Of a stretch of 58,811 nucleotides of DNA, positions 6,884-14,682 are shown in pieces. This DNA comes from Acetobacteraceae bacterium (GTDB taxonomy: Bacteria > Pseudomonadota > Alphaproteobacteria > Acetobacterales > Acetobacteraceae): contig JAIYDD010000230.1 in NCBI GenBank assembly GCA_027487675.1, positions 1-58,811 of the forward strand. Direction: 5' to 3'. A program made the translations under genes and the position numbers. A model generated the notes under the pieces. The model saw only the letters and a program-made list of their open reading frames with translations, ran no database searches and had not been told where the DNA came from. Position 1 is the first letter of the stretch. Each line of letters opens with the position of its first letter.

Positions 6884-7282
6884 ATGTTCAGCCTCACGGT
6901 CGTCGACCACATCATGATCGCCCACAGTTTCCGCGGCGAGGAGTTCGGCCCCGCGCAGCGGCTGCATGGCGCGACCTTCATCGTGGAGGCCGAGTTCCGG
7001 GCGCCGAAGCTCGATGATTTGCATCTGCTGGTGGATATCGGGCTGGCCAAGGACATGCTGCGGGCCGTGCTGGCGCCGATCGACTATCGCAATCTGGATG
7101 CCGAGCCGGTCTTCGCGGGGAAGAACACCACGACCGAGTATCTCTGCCTGCACATCCATGGCGAGCTGGCGGCGGCGTGCCGGGATGGGCGGCTGGGCGC
7201 GGGCGGGCGCGCGGTGACGGGGCTGAAGGTGCTGCTGCGCGAAAGCCATGTCGCCTGGGCGGCCTTCGAGGGGCCGGTCTGA
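6884..7282 (+). CDS. 6-pyruvoyl-tetrahydropterin synthase / QueD-like protein
   Basis: The 132-residue protein has the T-fold layout of PTPS/QueD enzymes: MFSLTVVDHIMIAHSFRGE at the start, LHGATFIVEAEF after it, then VDIGLAKDMLRAVL, IDYRNLD, and a NTTTEYLC segment in place of the usual N-PTSEN. The C-terminal LRESHVAWAAFEG matches the substrate-anchoring glutamate region. In standard members three zinc histidines are supplied by H and H-x-H; here HGH is replaced by HGA, so the third ligand is missing. That change seems typical of a divergent alphaproteobacterial subgroup. The substrate is probably a dihydroneopterin triphosphate derivative. It begins the second half of the pterin-type gene set. 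Confidence 0.8.
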   Translation: MFSLTVVDHIMIAHSFRGEEFGPAQRLHGATFIVEAEFRAPKLDDLHLLVDIGLAKDMLRAVLAPIDYRNLDAEPVFAGKNTTTEYLCLHIHGELAAACRDGRLGAGGRAVTGLKVLLRESHVAWAAFEGPV

Positions 7283-7293
7283 GGGTCGCATCG

Positions 7294-8337
7294 GTGGATA
7301 TCGCGCTGCTCGTCCCGGGGCCGTTCGACACCGTCTCGGGCGGCTACGAATATGATCGGCGGATCGTCGCAGGGCTGCGGGCGCTGGGGCACCAGGTGCG
7401 GGTGGTGGAGCTGGCGGGGCGCCACCCTCTGCCGGACGAGGCCGCGCTGGCATCCGCGTGCGCCGCGCTGGCCGCGCTGCCGGTGGACACGCATGTCGTG
7501 GTCGATGGGCTCGGCCTGCCGGCCTTCGAACCGGTGCTGGACCAGCTCGCGGCGCGCGGCGCGGTCGGGCTGATCCATCACCCGACGGCGCTGGAGCACG
7601 GCAATCCCGGCCCGGTGCGCGATGCGCTGCGGGCGGCGGAAGCGGCGATCTTCCCGCGGATGGCGCGGCTGGTCGCGACCTCGCCGCTCACCGCGCGGCG
7701 GCTGCCGGAGGAGTTCGGCGCCGACCCGGCGCGCATCGCGGTGGTGGAGCCGGGCACGGACCCGGCGCCGCGCAGCGCGGGCTCGGGCGGCGAGGGCTGC
7801 GCGATCCTCGCGGTGGGCACGCTGGTGCCGCGCAAGGGGCATGACGTGCTGCTGCGCGCGCTGGCGACGCTGCCGGACCTGGACTGGCGGCTGACCATCG
7901 CCGGCGCGCCGCGCGACCCCGTGCATGCCGATGGCCTCGCCGCGCTGGCGGAGGAGCTGGGCATCGCGCAGCGCGTGACGCTGGCGGGCGAAGTGACCGG
8001 GGAGGCGCTGGACGCGCTGTGGGCGGGCGCCGACCTCTTCGCGCTGGCCACCTGGTGGGAAGGCTACGGCATGGCGGCGGCGGAAGCGCTGGCGCGCGGC
8101 CTGCCGCTGGCGATCACCGCCGGCGGCGCGATCGCGGAGGTGGTGCCGGAAGGGGCCGCCATCGTGGCACCCCCGGGCGAACATGCGCTGCTCGGCCGCG
8201 GGATGCGGCGCCCGATCTTCGACCGCGCGTTGCGCGCCGAGATGGCGGAGGCCGCGTGGCAGGCGGGCCAGCGGCTGCCGCGCTGGCAGGACCGCGCCGC
8301 CGCCTTCGCGGCCGAGCTGGATAAGGCCGCCGCATGA
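7294..8337 (+). CDS. glycosyltransferase family 4 protein
   Basis: The 347-residue protein has two Rossmann-like domains typical of GT-B enzymes. The N-terminal part carries SGGYEYDRRIVAGLRALGH and the C-terminal part carries ILAVGTLVPRKGHDVLLRAL and WWEGYGMAAAEALARGLP, which contains the E-x7-E nucleotide-sugar motif of GT4. The start is a GTG at 7294 with GAGGG eight bases upstream, leaving 11 nt after the PTPS stop. Its stop overlaps the next gene (ATGA). With a PTPS homologue just upstream, the acceptor may be a pterin-like compound, as in cyanobacterial pteridine glycosylation; this is inference. There is no membrane segment, so it should act in the cytoplasm. Confidence 0.85.
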   Translation: MDIALLVPGPFDTVSGGYEYDRRIVAGLRALGHQVRVVELAGRHPLPDEAALASACAALAALPVDTHVVVDGLGLPAFEPVLDQLAARGAVGLIHHPTALEHGNPGPVRDALRAAEAAIFPRMARLVATSPLTARRLPEEFGADPARIAVVEPGTDPAPRSAGSGGEGCAILAVGTLVPRKGHDVLLRALATLPDLDWRLTIAGAPRDPVHADGLAALAEELGIAQRVTLAGEVTGEALDALWAGADLFALATWWEGYGMAAAEALARGLPLAITAGGAIAEVVPEGAAIVAPPGEHALLGRGMRRPIFDRALRAEMAEAAWQAGQRLPRWQDRAAAFAAELDKAAA

Positions 8338-9227
8338 CCGAGAGCTTCGACGGCGACTGGCTCGACCTGCGGGAGCCGCACGACGCCGCGGCCCGCAACC
8401 CGGACCTGGCGATGCGGCTGGCCGCCGCGCTGCCGGCGCGGCCGCGCATCCTCGATCTCGGCGCGGGCACGGGCTCGCTGCTGCGCTGGATGGGGCACTT
8501 CATCGGCCGCGCCCAGGCCTGGAAGCTGGTGGATGCCGATGCCGCGCTGCTCGACCGCGCCTTCGTGACGCTGGCGGAGCGCGCGGCGGATCTCGGCTGG
8601 CCGGTGACGCTGCCGGCGCGGCGCACCATGCTGCTGCACGCCCCGGGCGGCGCCTGGCGGGTGGAAGGGCTGGTCGCCGACCTGGCCGAGGCGCCCGCCA
8701 ACCTGCCGCTGCACAGCATGGATGCGGTGGTGAACACCGCGCTCTGCGACCTGGTGTCGGAGGATTGGGTGGCGCGGATGGCGGCGGCCTGCGCGGCGCG
8801 GCGCATTCCCTTCTATGCCGCGCTGAACGTCACGGGCCGCGACGCCTTCTCGCCCCGGCACCCCGGCGACGCGCTGGTGGCGCGCGGCTTCCGGCGCGAC
8901 CAGGCGCGCGACAAGGGGTTTGGCGGCCAGGCGCTGGGGCCGCGCGCGCCGGATGCCATCGCCGCCGCCTTCGAAGCACAGGGCTTTGCGGTGCATCGCG
9001 CGGCGTCGGACTGGGTGGTGCGGACGCGGCCGGGGCATCCGGACCGGCTGCATTTCCTGGCGGAGCTGCTGCCGGGCCATGCCGGAGCGGCCGGGCGCTG
9101 GCTGCGGCGTGACCGCGCGCGCCTGCAACGCTGGGTCGAGGCGCGGGGCGAGCAGGCCATGGCCGGGCGACTGACCCTGCGCATCGGCCATGCCGACCTG
9201 CTCTGCCTGCCGCCGACGAAGGAGTGA
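8334..9227 (+). CDS. class I SAM-dependent methyltransferase
   Basis: The 297-residue product contains the SAM-binding glycine motif PRILDLGAGTGSLLRWMGH near residue 40 and the acidic loop KLVDADAALLDRAF after it. Post-motif regions include MDAVVNTALCDLVSEDW and FYAALNVTGRDAFSP. The substrate is unknown. It overlaps the glycosyltransferase by four bases and is followed after only five bases by otnK, so it belongs to the same transcript. In the pterin-type set it would methylate the pterin or its sugar. The family is assigned with confidence; the substrate is inference from gene order. Confidence 0.82.
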   Translation: MTESFDGDWLDLREPHDAAARNPDLAMRLAAALPARPRILDLGAGTGSLLRWMGHFIGRAQAWKLVDADAALLDRAFVTLAERAADLGWPVTLPARRTMLLHAPGGAWRVEGLVADLAEAPANLPLHSMDAVVNTALCDLVSEDWVARMAAACAARRIPFYAALNVTGRDAFSPRHPGDALVARGFRRDQARDKGFGGQALGPRAPDAIAAAFEAQGFAVHRAASDWVVRTRPGHPDRLHFLAELLPGHAGAAGRWLRRDRARLQRWVEARGEQAMAGRLTLRIGHADLLCLPPTKE

Positions 9228-9232
9228 GAGAG

Positions 9233-10522
9233 ATGCCCCTGCTGCTCGGCTGCATCGCGGACGACTTCACGGGGGCGACCGACCTCGCTTCCATGCTGGT
9301 GCGCCACGGCATGGCCACCGTGCAGGTGATCGGCGTGCCCCCCGCCGCGGAGCGGCATGGGCAAGCATCGGGACTGCCGGACGCGGATGCGGTGGTGGTG
9401 GCGCTGAAGTCGCGCACCGCCCCCGTCCCGCAGGCCGTCGCCGAAAGCCTGGCGGCGGCGGAGGCGCTGCTGGCGGCCGGGGCGCGGCAGTTGTTCTTCA
9501 AATACTGCTCCACCTTCGACAGCACGGATGCCGGCAATATCGGCCCGGTCGCGGATGCGCTGCTGAAGCGCCTGGCGGGCGGCTTCGCGCTGGCCTGCCC
9601 GGCCTTCCCGGCCAACGGACGCAGCATCTACCAGGGGTACCTGTTCGTCGGCGGCAGCCTGCTGAACGAATCGGGCATGGAGAACCATCCGCTGACGCCG
9701 ATGCGCGATGCGAACCTGGTGCGCGTGCTGGGGCGGCAGACCGATGGCGCGGTGGGCCTGGTGCCCTTCGCCACCGTCGCGCGCGGGGCGGGCGCGATCC
9801 GGGATGCGATGACGCGGCTGAAGGAAGGCGGGCGGCGCTACGCGATCGTCGATGCCGTCACCGACGACCACCTGATGGCGATCGGCGAGGCGGCGGAGGG
9901 CCATGCGCTGGTCACCGGCGGGTCGGGCGTGGCGATGGGGCTGCCCGCCAATTTCCGCCGCGCCGGGCTGCTGCCCGAACGCAGCGACGCCGCCACCCTG
10001 CCCGCCCCGCGCGGCGCCTGCGCGGTGGTGGCGGGGTCGTGTTCGCGCGCGACGCTCGGGCAGATCGGCTTCGCGCGGGACCATGTGCCGGTGCTGGAGC
10101 TTGATCCGCTCGCCACGCCGGACGCCGCGGCGCTGGCGGCGCAGGCGCTGGGCTGGGCGGAGGGCAGGCTCGCCGAGGACCGCCCGGTGGTGATCGCGGC
10201 CAGCGCGCCGCCCGAGAAGGTGGCGGCCTTGCAGGCGCGGCTCGGGCGCGATGCGGCCGGCGCGCTGGTGGAGCAGGCGCTGGCGGAGATCGCGGCGGGG
10301 CTCGTCGCGCGCGGCGTCGGGCGGCTGGTGGCGGCGGGCGGGGAGACCTCGGGCGCCGTGGTATCGCGCCTCGGCGTGACGACGCTGCGGATCGGGGCGG
10401 AGATCGACCCGGGCGTGCCCTGGACCTTTGCCGACACCCGACCTGCCGGGCTGCACCTCGCGCTGAAGAGCGGCAATTTCGGCGGGCGCGACTTCTTCCT
10501 GAAGGCCTTCGAACATGGATGA
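9233..10522 (+). CDS. otnK: 3-oxo-tetronate kinase OtnK (DUF1537 family)
   Basis: The 429-residue protein opens with LLGCIADDFTGATDLASML, the DUF1537 N-terminal signature, and has FKYCSTFDSTDAGNIGPVAD and CPAFPANGRSIYQGYLFV. The C-terminal nucleotide-binding half has RLVAAGGETSGAVV. OtnK phosphorylates 3-oxo-tetronates at C4; OtnC then decarboxylates the product to a triose phosphate. I chose the ATG at 9233, which has AAGGAG eight bases upstream, over a GTG at 9224. It overlaps otnC by eight bases. The dehydrogenase that normally feeds the pathway is not in the window. It could share the promoter of the upstream pterin-type genes. Confidence 0.9.
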   Translation: MPLLLGCIADDFTGATDLASMLVRHGMATVQVIGVPPAAERHGQASGLPDADAVVVALKSRTAPVPQAVAESLAAAEALLAAGARQLFFKYCSTFDSTDAGNIGPVADALLKRLAGGFALACPAFPANGRSIYQGYLFVGGSLLNESGMENHPLTPMRDANLVRVLGRQTDGAVGLVPFATVARGAGAIRDAMTRLKEGGRRYAIVDAVTDDHLMAIGEAAEGHALVTGGSGVAMGLPANFRRAGLLPERSDAATLPAPRGACAVVAGSCSRATLGQIGFARDHVPVLELDPLATPDAAALAAQALGWAEGRLAEDRPVVIAASAPPEKVAALQARLGRDAAGALVEQALAEIAAGLVARGVGRLVAAGGETSGAVVSRLGVTTLRIGAEIDPGVPWTFADTRPAGLHLALKSGNFGGRDFFLKAFEHG

Positions 10523-11177
10523 GATGGCGCTCCGCGCCGAGCTGGCGCTGCTGGCGAAGTCGCTCTTCGACCGCGGCTACAGCGTCGGCACGGCGGGCAA
10601 CATCAGCGTGCGGCTGCCGGACGGCTACCTGATGACGCCGACCAATTCCTGCCTCGGGCGGCTGGATCCGGCGCGGATCAGCAAGCTCGGGCCGGACTGG
10701 TCGCACCTGTCGGGCGACCGGCCGAGCAAGGAGGTGTTCCTGCACCGCGCCGTGCTGACCGCGCGACCCGAGGCCGGCGCGGTGGTGCACCTGCATTCCA
10801 CCCATGCGACCGCCGTCTCCTGCATCGCGCCGACAGGCGCGGCGGGCGAAGGATCGCCCGAGGGCGGCGATGCGGAGATCCCGCCGCTGACGCCCTATTT
10901 CGTCATGCGCATCGGCCGCCGCCTGCCCTGCGTGCCCTACTACCGCCCGGGCGACGCGGCGATGGAGCCCGCGGTGTTCGAGGCGGCGCGCGCCGCCAAG
11001 GCGCTGCTGCTGGCCAATCACGGCCCGGTGGTCAGCGGCGCCACGCTGACCGAGGCGGTGAACGCGGCGGAGGAGCTGGAGGAAGCCGCGCGGCTCGCGC
11101 TGCTGCTGCGTGACGTGCCGGGCGTGCGGCGGCTGACGCCGGCGCAGGTGGACGACCTGCTGGCGACCTTCGGCTGA
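10515..11177 (+). CDS. otnC: 3-oxo-tetronate 4-phosphate decarboxylase OtnC (class II aldolase family)
   Basis: The 220-residue protein is a class II aldolase/adducin-type enzyme. It has SVGTAGNISVRLPDGYLMTP, a phosphate-binding region, and the metal-ligand segment VVHLHSTHATAVSCIAPTG, where HLHSTHA supplies two histidines. A later LLANHGPVVSG gives the third histidine. OtnC decarboxylates 3-oxo-tetronate 4-phosphate to dihydroxyacetone phosphate. Direct overlap with otnK supports this role over fuculose-phosphate aldolase. Length is normal. It is the last gene of the rightward run that starts with the PTPS-like gene. Confidence 0.88.
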   Translation: MDEMALRAELALLAKSLFDRGYSVGTAGNISVRLPDGYLMTPTNSCLGRLDPARISKLGPDWSHLSGDRPSKEVFLHRAVLTARPEAGAVVHLHSTHATAVSCIAPTGAAGEGSPEGGDAEIPPLTPYFVMRIGRRLPCVPYYRPGDAAMEPAVFEAARAAKALLLANHGPVVSGATLTEAVNAAEELEEAARLALLLRDVPGVRRLTPAQVDDLLATFG

Positions 11178-11230
11178 GAGCAGGCGGCGCGGACGGCCCG
11201 CGCCTGTGGCCTTCCGCCGGCGCCGGCGCG

Positions 11231-11785
11231 CTACAGCGATGCTCCCGGATCCAGCCGGATGACGTAGCTGCGCCAGTCGGCGCGGCTGGCGATGCGTTCG
11301 TAGAGCGCGATGGCGCCGGCATCGGCCTCCGGCACGATCCAGCGCAGGTGGCTCCAGCCGCGGGCACGGCCGAGCTCGCAGGCCGCCGCGACCAGCGCGC
11401 GGGCGATGCCCTGGCCGCGCGACGCGGGTGCGACGAACAGGTCGTCCAGCATCCCGCAGCTGCGCGCGAAGACCAGCTCCGGCAGGTCGAACAGCACGGC
11501 GAAGCCGATCGGGGTGCCGTCCTGCTCGGCCACCAGCAGCTCGGCCGCGGGATGGCGCGCCAGCAGCGCGGCCTGCGCTTCGGGCGTCGGCACGGTGGCG
11601 CCGGCGAGCGTGCCGCGCATCTCCGTCGCATAGGCGGCAAGCAGCGGCGCCAGGCCGTGGCGTTCGTCGCGCGGCAGCGCGCGGATGAGAGGGCGCGGCA
11701 GCGCGCGGATGAGAGGGCGCGGCAGCGCGCGGATGCGCGGGCGGGACGGCGGCGGGTCGGCGGGCGGCGTCATGCGGCGCGGCAT
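11231..11785 (-). CDS. GNAT family N-acetyltransferase with repeated N-terminal octapeptide
   Basis: The 184-residue protein carries a GNAT domain: LLVAEQDGTPIGFAVLFDLP, then LDDLFVAPASRGQGIARALV, the acetyl-CoA pyrophosphate-binding loop (RGQGIA), and AIALYERIASRADWRSYVIR. Substrate is unknown. The first 40 residues are unusual: after a proline-rich start comes RIRALPRP, LIRALPRP, LIRALPRD, three copies of an octapeptide made by a 24-bp tandem repeat at 11671-11742. The domain proper begins after the repeat, so the repeat may be a slippage product extending the N-terminus. A start inside the repeat region cannot be excluded. Confidence 0.82.
   Translation of the reverse strand: MPRRMTPPADPPPSRPRIRALPRPLIRALPRPLIRALPRDERHGLAPLLAAYATEMRGTLAGATVPTPEAQAALLARHPAAELLVAEQDGTPIGFAVLFDLPELVFARSCGMLDDLFVAPASRGQGIARALVAAACELGRARGWSHLRWIVPEADAGAIALYERIASRADWRSYVIRLDPGASL
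11671..11742. repeat. three 24-bp tandem repeats inside the GNAT gene
   Basis: Units at 11671-11694 and 11695-11718 are identical; the third at 11719-11742 differs at two bases. Because the unit is a multiple of three, the frame is kept and each copy adds one RALPRPLI octapeptide. Copy number is likely variable between strains. Confidence 0.9.
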
Positions 11786-11957
11786 GCCATGGAAGCGGCG
11801 CGCGCGAAAAGGGCGCCGCCCGCGCTGCGGGCGACGCCCTGTTCCGCCGGGATCTGGCGAGCGGCGCGGCGCGATCCGTTCCGGTGGATCGCGCCGCGGC
11901 GCCGTCGGGGCGGGCGCCGCGCCGCGGGGGGAGTGCCGCCGCGGCGCGGCGGGCCGC

Positions 11958-12491
11958 TCAGCTGCCCGCTTCGGGGGGCGGCGCCGATGCCGCGGCGGCG
12001 GCGGCGGCCTTCTTCGCGGCCCGCGTGGCGGCGGCCTTCTTCGCGGCCTCGGAGCGCGCGGAGGGGGCGGGCGCCGGCGGCTCGACGGGCGCGGGCGCGG
12101 CCTTCTTCGGCGCGGCCTTGCGGGCGGCGGGCTTCTTCGCGGCGACGGCCTTCTTCGGCGCGGCCTTCTTGGCGGCCGGCTTCTTCGCGGCGGCGGCCTT
12201 CTTCGGCGCGGCCTTCTTGGCGACGGCCTTCTTCGGCGCGGCCTTCTTGGCAGCGGGCTTCTTCGCGGCGGCGGCCTTCTTCGGCGCGGCCTTCTTCGCG
12301 GCCGGCTTCTTCGCGGCGGCGGCCTTCTTCGGCGCGGCCTTCTTCGCGGCCGGCTTCTTCGCGGCGGCCTTCTTCGGCGCGGCCTTCTTGGCGGCCGGCT
12401 TCTTCGCCGTCTTGCGCGGCGAGGCCATCGCCATCGCCTGGGCGCGCGGCTCGGCGGCCGCTTCGGTCGTCGTCTCGGTGGTGTCGGTCAT
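11958..12491 (-). CDS. histone H1-like nucleoid protein (KAAPKK/AAKKPA repeats)
   Basis: The 177-residue product starts with a short acidic threonine-rich segment, MTDTTETTTEAAAEP, then becomes almost pure lysine, alanine and proline with alternating KKPAAKKAAPKKA units over about residues 30-130. It ends with an alanine/arginine helix and an acidic proline-rich tail. This is the composition of eukaryotic H1 tails and bacterial H1-like proteins such as AlgP and Hc1. It should bind DNA through the lysines and change chromosome packing or transcription. The repeats are encoded by imperfect tandem DNA repeats, so length should vary between strains. The gene stands alone, with a long upstream spacer. 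Confidence 0.85.
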   Translation of the reverse strand: MTDTTETTTEAAAEPRAQAMAMASPRKTAKKPAAKKAAPKKAAAKKPAAKKAAPKKAAAAKKPAAKKAAPKKAAAAKKPAAKKAAPKKAVAKKAAPKKAAAAKKPAAKKAAPKKAVAAKKPAARKAAPKKAAPAPVEPPAPAPSARSEAAKKAAATRAAKKAAAAAAASAPPPEAGS

Positions 12492-13330
12492 GAGGTCAGG
12501 CTCTCCGCTGTCGTGCGATGCGTTCCGGTGGGGGCGTGCCGCGCGATGTCGGGGCGCGGCGCGTGGAAGGAGCAGTCAGGCCAGCGCGGTGTCGTCGCCA
12601 AGCGCGGATCCCGTGTCGCGCCGGGCCGAAGCGGCCGCCATCCGTCTCTCGCAGGCGCCGGGTCGCGGCGCGACGCGCGCTGGGCGCGAGGCGCGGCGTC
12701 CGGCCCCTCTGCCGTCGCGCCGGGCGCCGCGGCGCCCGGTGACGACGCGGAGCGGAAGCGGAGCGTGCCGGACTTCCTCTCCCAGAGCCTGCGGTCCATG
12801 GACCGTTCCTTCCTGCTGCGACGCTTCGCCGTGGCGCTTCGCTGCCGCTGCCTTCCGGTCCGCTGCGCGGCATCCGCCGCTTCGTGGATCCTTCGGCATC
12901 TCGGCCGTTCCGCGCGAATCGCGTCAAGCGAATGCGTGCGACATCACGCTTGCTGCATTCGCAACTCGGCTGTCAAACGGAAAAGCATCGCGCGCACAGG
13001 ACGACGCGCATCGCGCGCGCGTCGACGCGCATCGCGCGGCATCGCGCGACGCGGATCGCGCCGTCGCGACGCCCGTCCGCGCGCGCGATCGCGCGGCGCG
13101 GCGATGCCGCGCGATCGCGCGGATGCGGGCCGCGCGTGTCGCCGCGCGGGCGCGTGGTGGATCGAAGGTGAACGCCGCGCGGTGCGCAGCTTCCGCGCCG
13201 CGACGTCCTGATCGGCGCGTACGGGGCGGCGGTCCCGCGACGGTGCCGCGCCCGCGCATCGGCGCGCGCGCGGGTCGCGGCGGCGCCTCCGCGGGCGCCG
13301 CCCGGAACGATGCGCGCCGCCGCCCACATG
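12492..13330. other. 839-bp gap without a convincing gene
   Basis: Open frames exist on both strands but all have arginine/alanine-rich composition with no recognisable domain and no good ribosome binding site, so I treat them as GC artefacts. The part from about 12980 to 13300 is dense in CGCGATCGCG-like words, many of them palindromic. The part near 12920-12990 is somewhat lower in GC and may hold the promoter of the histone-like gene, but I see no clear -35/-10 pair. Confidence 0.5.
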
Positions 13331-13361
13331 AAAAAGCGCCCGCCCTTGCGGGCAGGCGCTT
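13331..13361 (-). terminator. rho-independent terminator of prpC
   Basis: On the minus strand the sequence reads AAGCGCC-T-GCCC, GCAA loop, GGGC-G-GGCGCTT followed by a run of Ts. The stem is 11 base pairs plus one wobble, the loop is a GNRA tetraloop, and it lies 28 bases after the prpC stop codon. This is the clearest intrinsic terminator in the window. Confidence 0.88.
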
Positions 13362-13388
13362 CGCCAGGCCCCGGCGATGCGGAAGGCG

Positions 13389-14525
13389 TCAGCCGCGCGC
13401 GGCGATCGGCGGCACGGGCCGCTGCTCCAAGCCGGTGTAGTGCGAGAGCGGGCGGATCAGCCGGTTGTCCTCCGCCTGCTCGAACACATGCGCGGCCCAG
13501 CCGGTGATGCGGGAGCAGACGAAGATCGGGGTGAACATCGGGATGTCGAAGCCCATCAGGTAGTAGGTGGGCCCCGCCGGAAAATCGAGGTTCGGGTGGA
13601 TCTTCTTCTCCCGCAGCATCTTCGCCGCCAGGACGCGCGACGTTTCCATCCAGCGGCGGTCGCCCACCACCTCCGCCATCCGCTCGGCGTATTTGGTCAT
13701 GGTCGGCACGCGGCTGTCGCCGTTCTTGTAGACGCGGTGGCCGAAGCCCATCACCAGCGCCTTGTGGTCGAACTTGCCCTCCAGCCAGGTCTCCGCCTGC
13801 TCCGGCCCGCCGACCTCCTTGAGCATGTGCATCACCGCCTCGTTGGCGCCGCCATGCAGCGGGCCCTTCAGCGCGGCGATCGCCGCCGTGATCGCGCCGT
13901 GCATGTCCGCCCCCGTCGAGGTGACGGTCCGCGCGGTGAAGGTGGAGGCGTTGAAGGTGTGCTCGGCATAGAGGATCAGGCTGACATCGAAGGCCTTGAT
14001 GACCTCGGGCTGCGGCACCTTGCCGAACACCAGGTGGAAGAAGTTCTCGCAGTAGGGCAGCGCGGGGTCGGGCTCGATCGGGTCGAGACCCTTGGAGAGC
14101 CGGTTGGTGGCCGCGACCGCGGTGGGCAGCTTGGCCAGCAGCCGCATCGCCTTGCGGCGCTGCGCGGCGTCCGAGACATCCGCCGTCTCGGGGTCCTCGA
14201 GGCCCATGAAGGAGACGGCGGTGCGCACCGCATCCATCGGATGGGCGTCCTTCGGGACTTCGCGCAGCACCCGCAGCAGCGCAGGCGAGAGGGCGCGGTG
14301 GGCGCGTTCCTCGGCCTGGAAGGCGGCGAGCTGGGCCGCGGTCGGCAGCTCGCCATGCCAGAGCAGGTAGGCCACCTGCTCGAAATCGGCCTCCTCGCAG
14401 AGATCCTGCACGGCATGGCCGCGATAGGTCAGGCTGTTGGTCTCCGGCATCACCTTGGAGACGGCGGAGACATCGGCATAGACGCCGACCAGGCCCTTGC
14501 GGATGTCGGGGGTGGCTTCGCTCAT
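13389..14525 (-). CDS. prpC: citrate synthase family, probably 2-methylcitrate synthase
   Basis: The 378-residue protein is a short-type citrate synthase. Active-site stretches are ALKGPLHGGANEAVMHML (histidine in HGG), VMGFGHRVYKNGDSR (GHRVYK) and PNLDFPAGPTYYLMGFDI (the catalytic aspartate). It would condense propionyl-CoA, or acetyl-CoA, with oxaloacetate. The upstream gene on the same strand is a PrpD-type methylcitrate dehydratase, so a methylcitrate role is favoured over the main TCA enzyme. Length suits PrpC (about 370-390) rather than the longer housekeeping GltA. A strong terminator follows the gene. PrpB is not seen nearby. Confidence 0.82.
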   Translation of the reverse strand: MSEATPDIRKGLVGVYADVSAVSKVMPETNSLTYRGHAVQDLCEEADFEQVAYLLWHGELPTAAQLAAFQAEERAHRALSPALLRVLREVPKDAHPMDAVRTAVSFMGLEDPETADVSDAAQRRKAMRLLAKLPTAVAATNRLSKGLDPIEPDPALPYCENFFHLVFGKVPQPEVIKAFDVSLILYAEHTFNASTFTARTVTSTGADMHGAITAAIAALKGPLHGGANEAVMHMLKEVGGPEQAETWLEGKFDHKALVMGFGHRVYKNGDSRVPTMTKYAERMAEVVGDRRWMETSRVLAAKMLREKKIHPNLDFPAGPTYYLMGFDIPMFTPIFVCSRITGWAAHVFEQAEDNRLIRPLSHYTGLEQRPVPPIAARG

Positions 14526-14682
14526 CGGTGGCGTTCCCTTGTTCTGAGGCGTCGTCCGCCGAGACCCAACGCGCGCGGCGCCGCCGTCTTCCCGCCCTCC
14601 GCGCCGCGGAAGGCGGGCGGGGGGGGCGGCGGCGCCCCTTCGGGGCCCCCGCGGCGACGCGCAGCGTCGTCGTGGGGAAGTC

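Noticed and set aside
12492-13330. Several 60-500-codon frames in the gap after the histone-like gene
   Set aside because: Composition is random-like, frames overlap on all strands, and no conserved motif or Shine-Dalgarno sequence supports any of them.
13389-14525. Calling the citrate synthase the main TCA-cycle enzyme GltA
   Set aside because: Its short length and linkage to a PrpD-type dehydratase and LysR gene favour 2-methylcitrate synthase, though activity with acetyl-CoA is possible.
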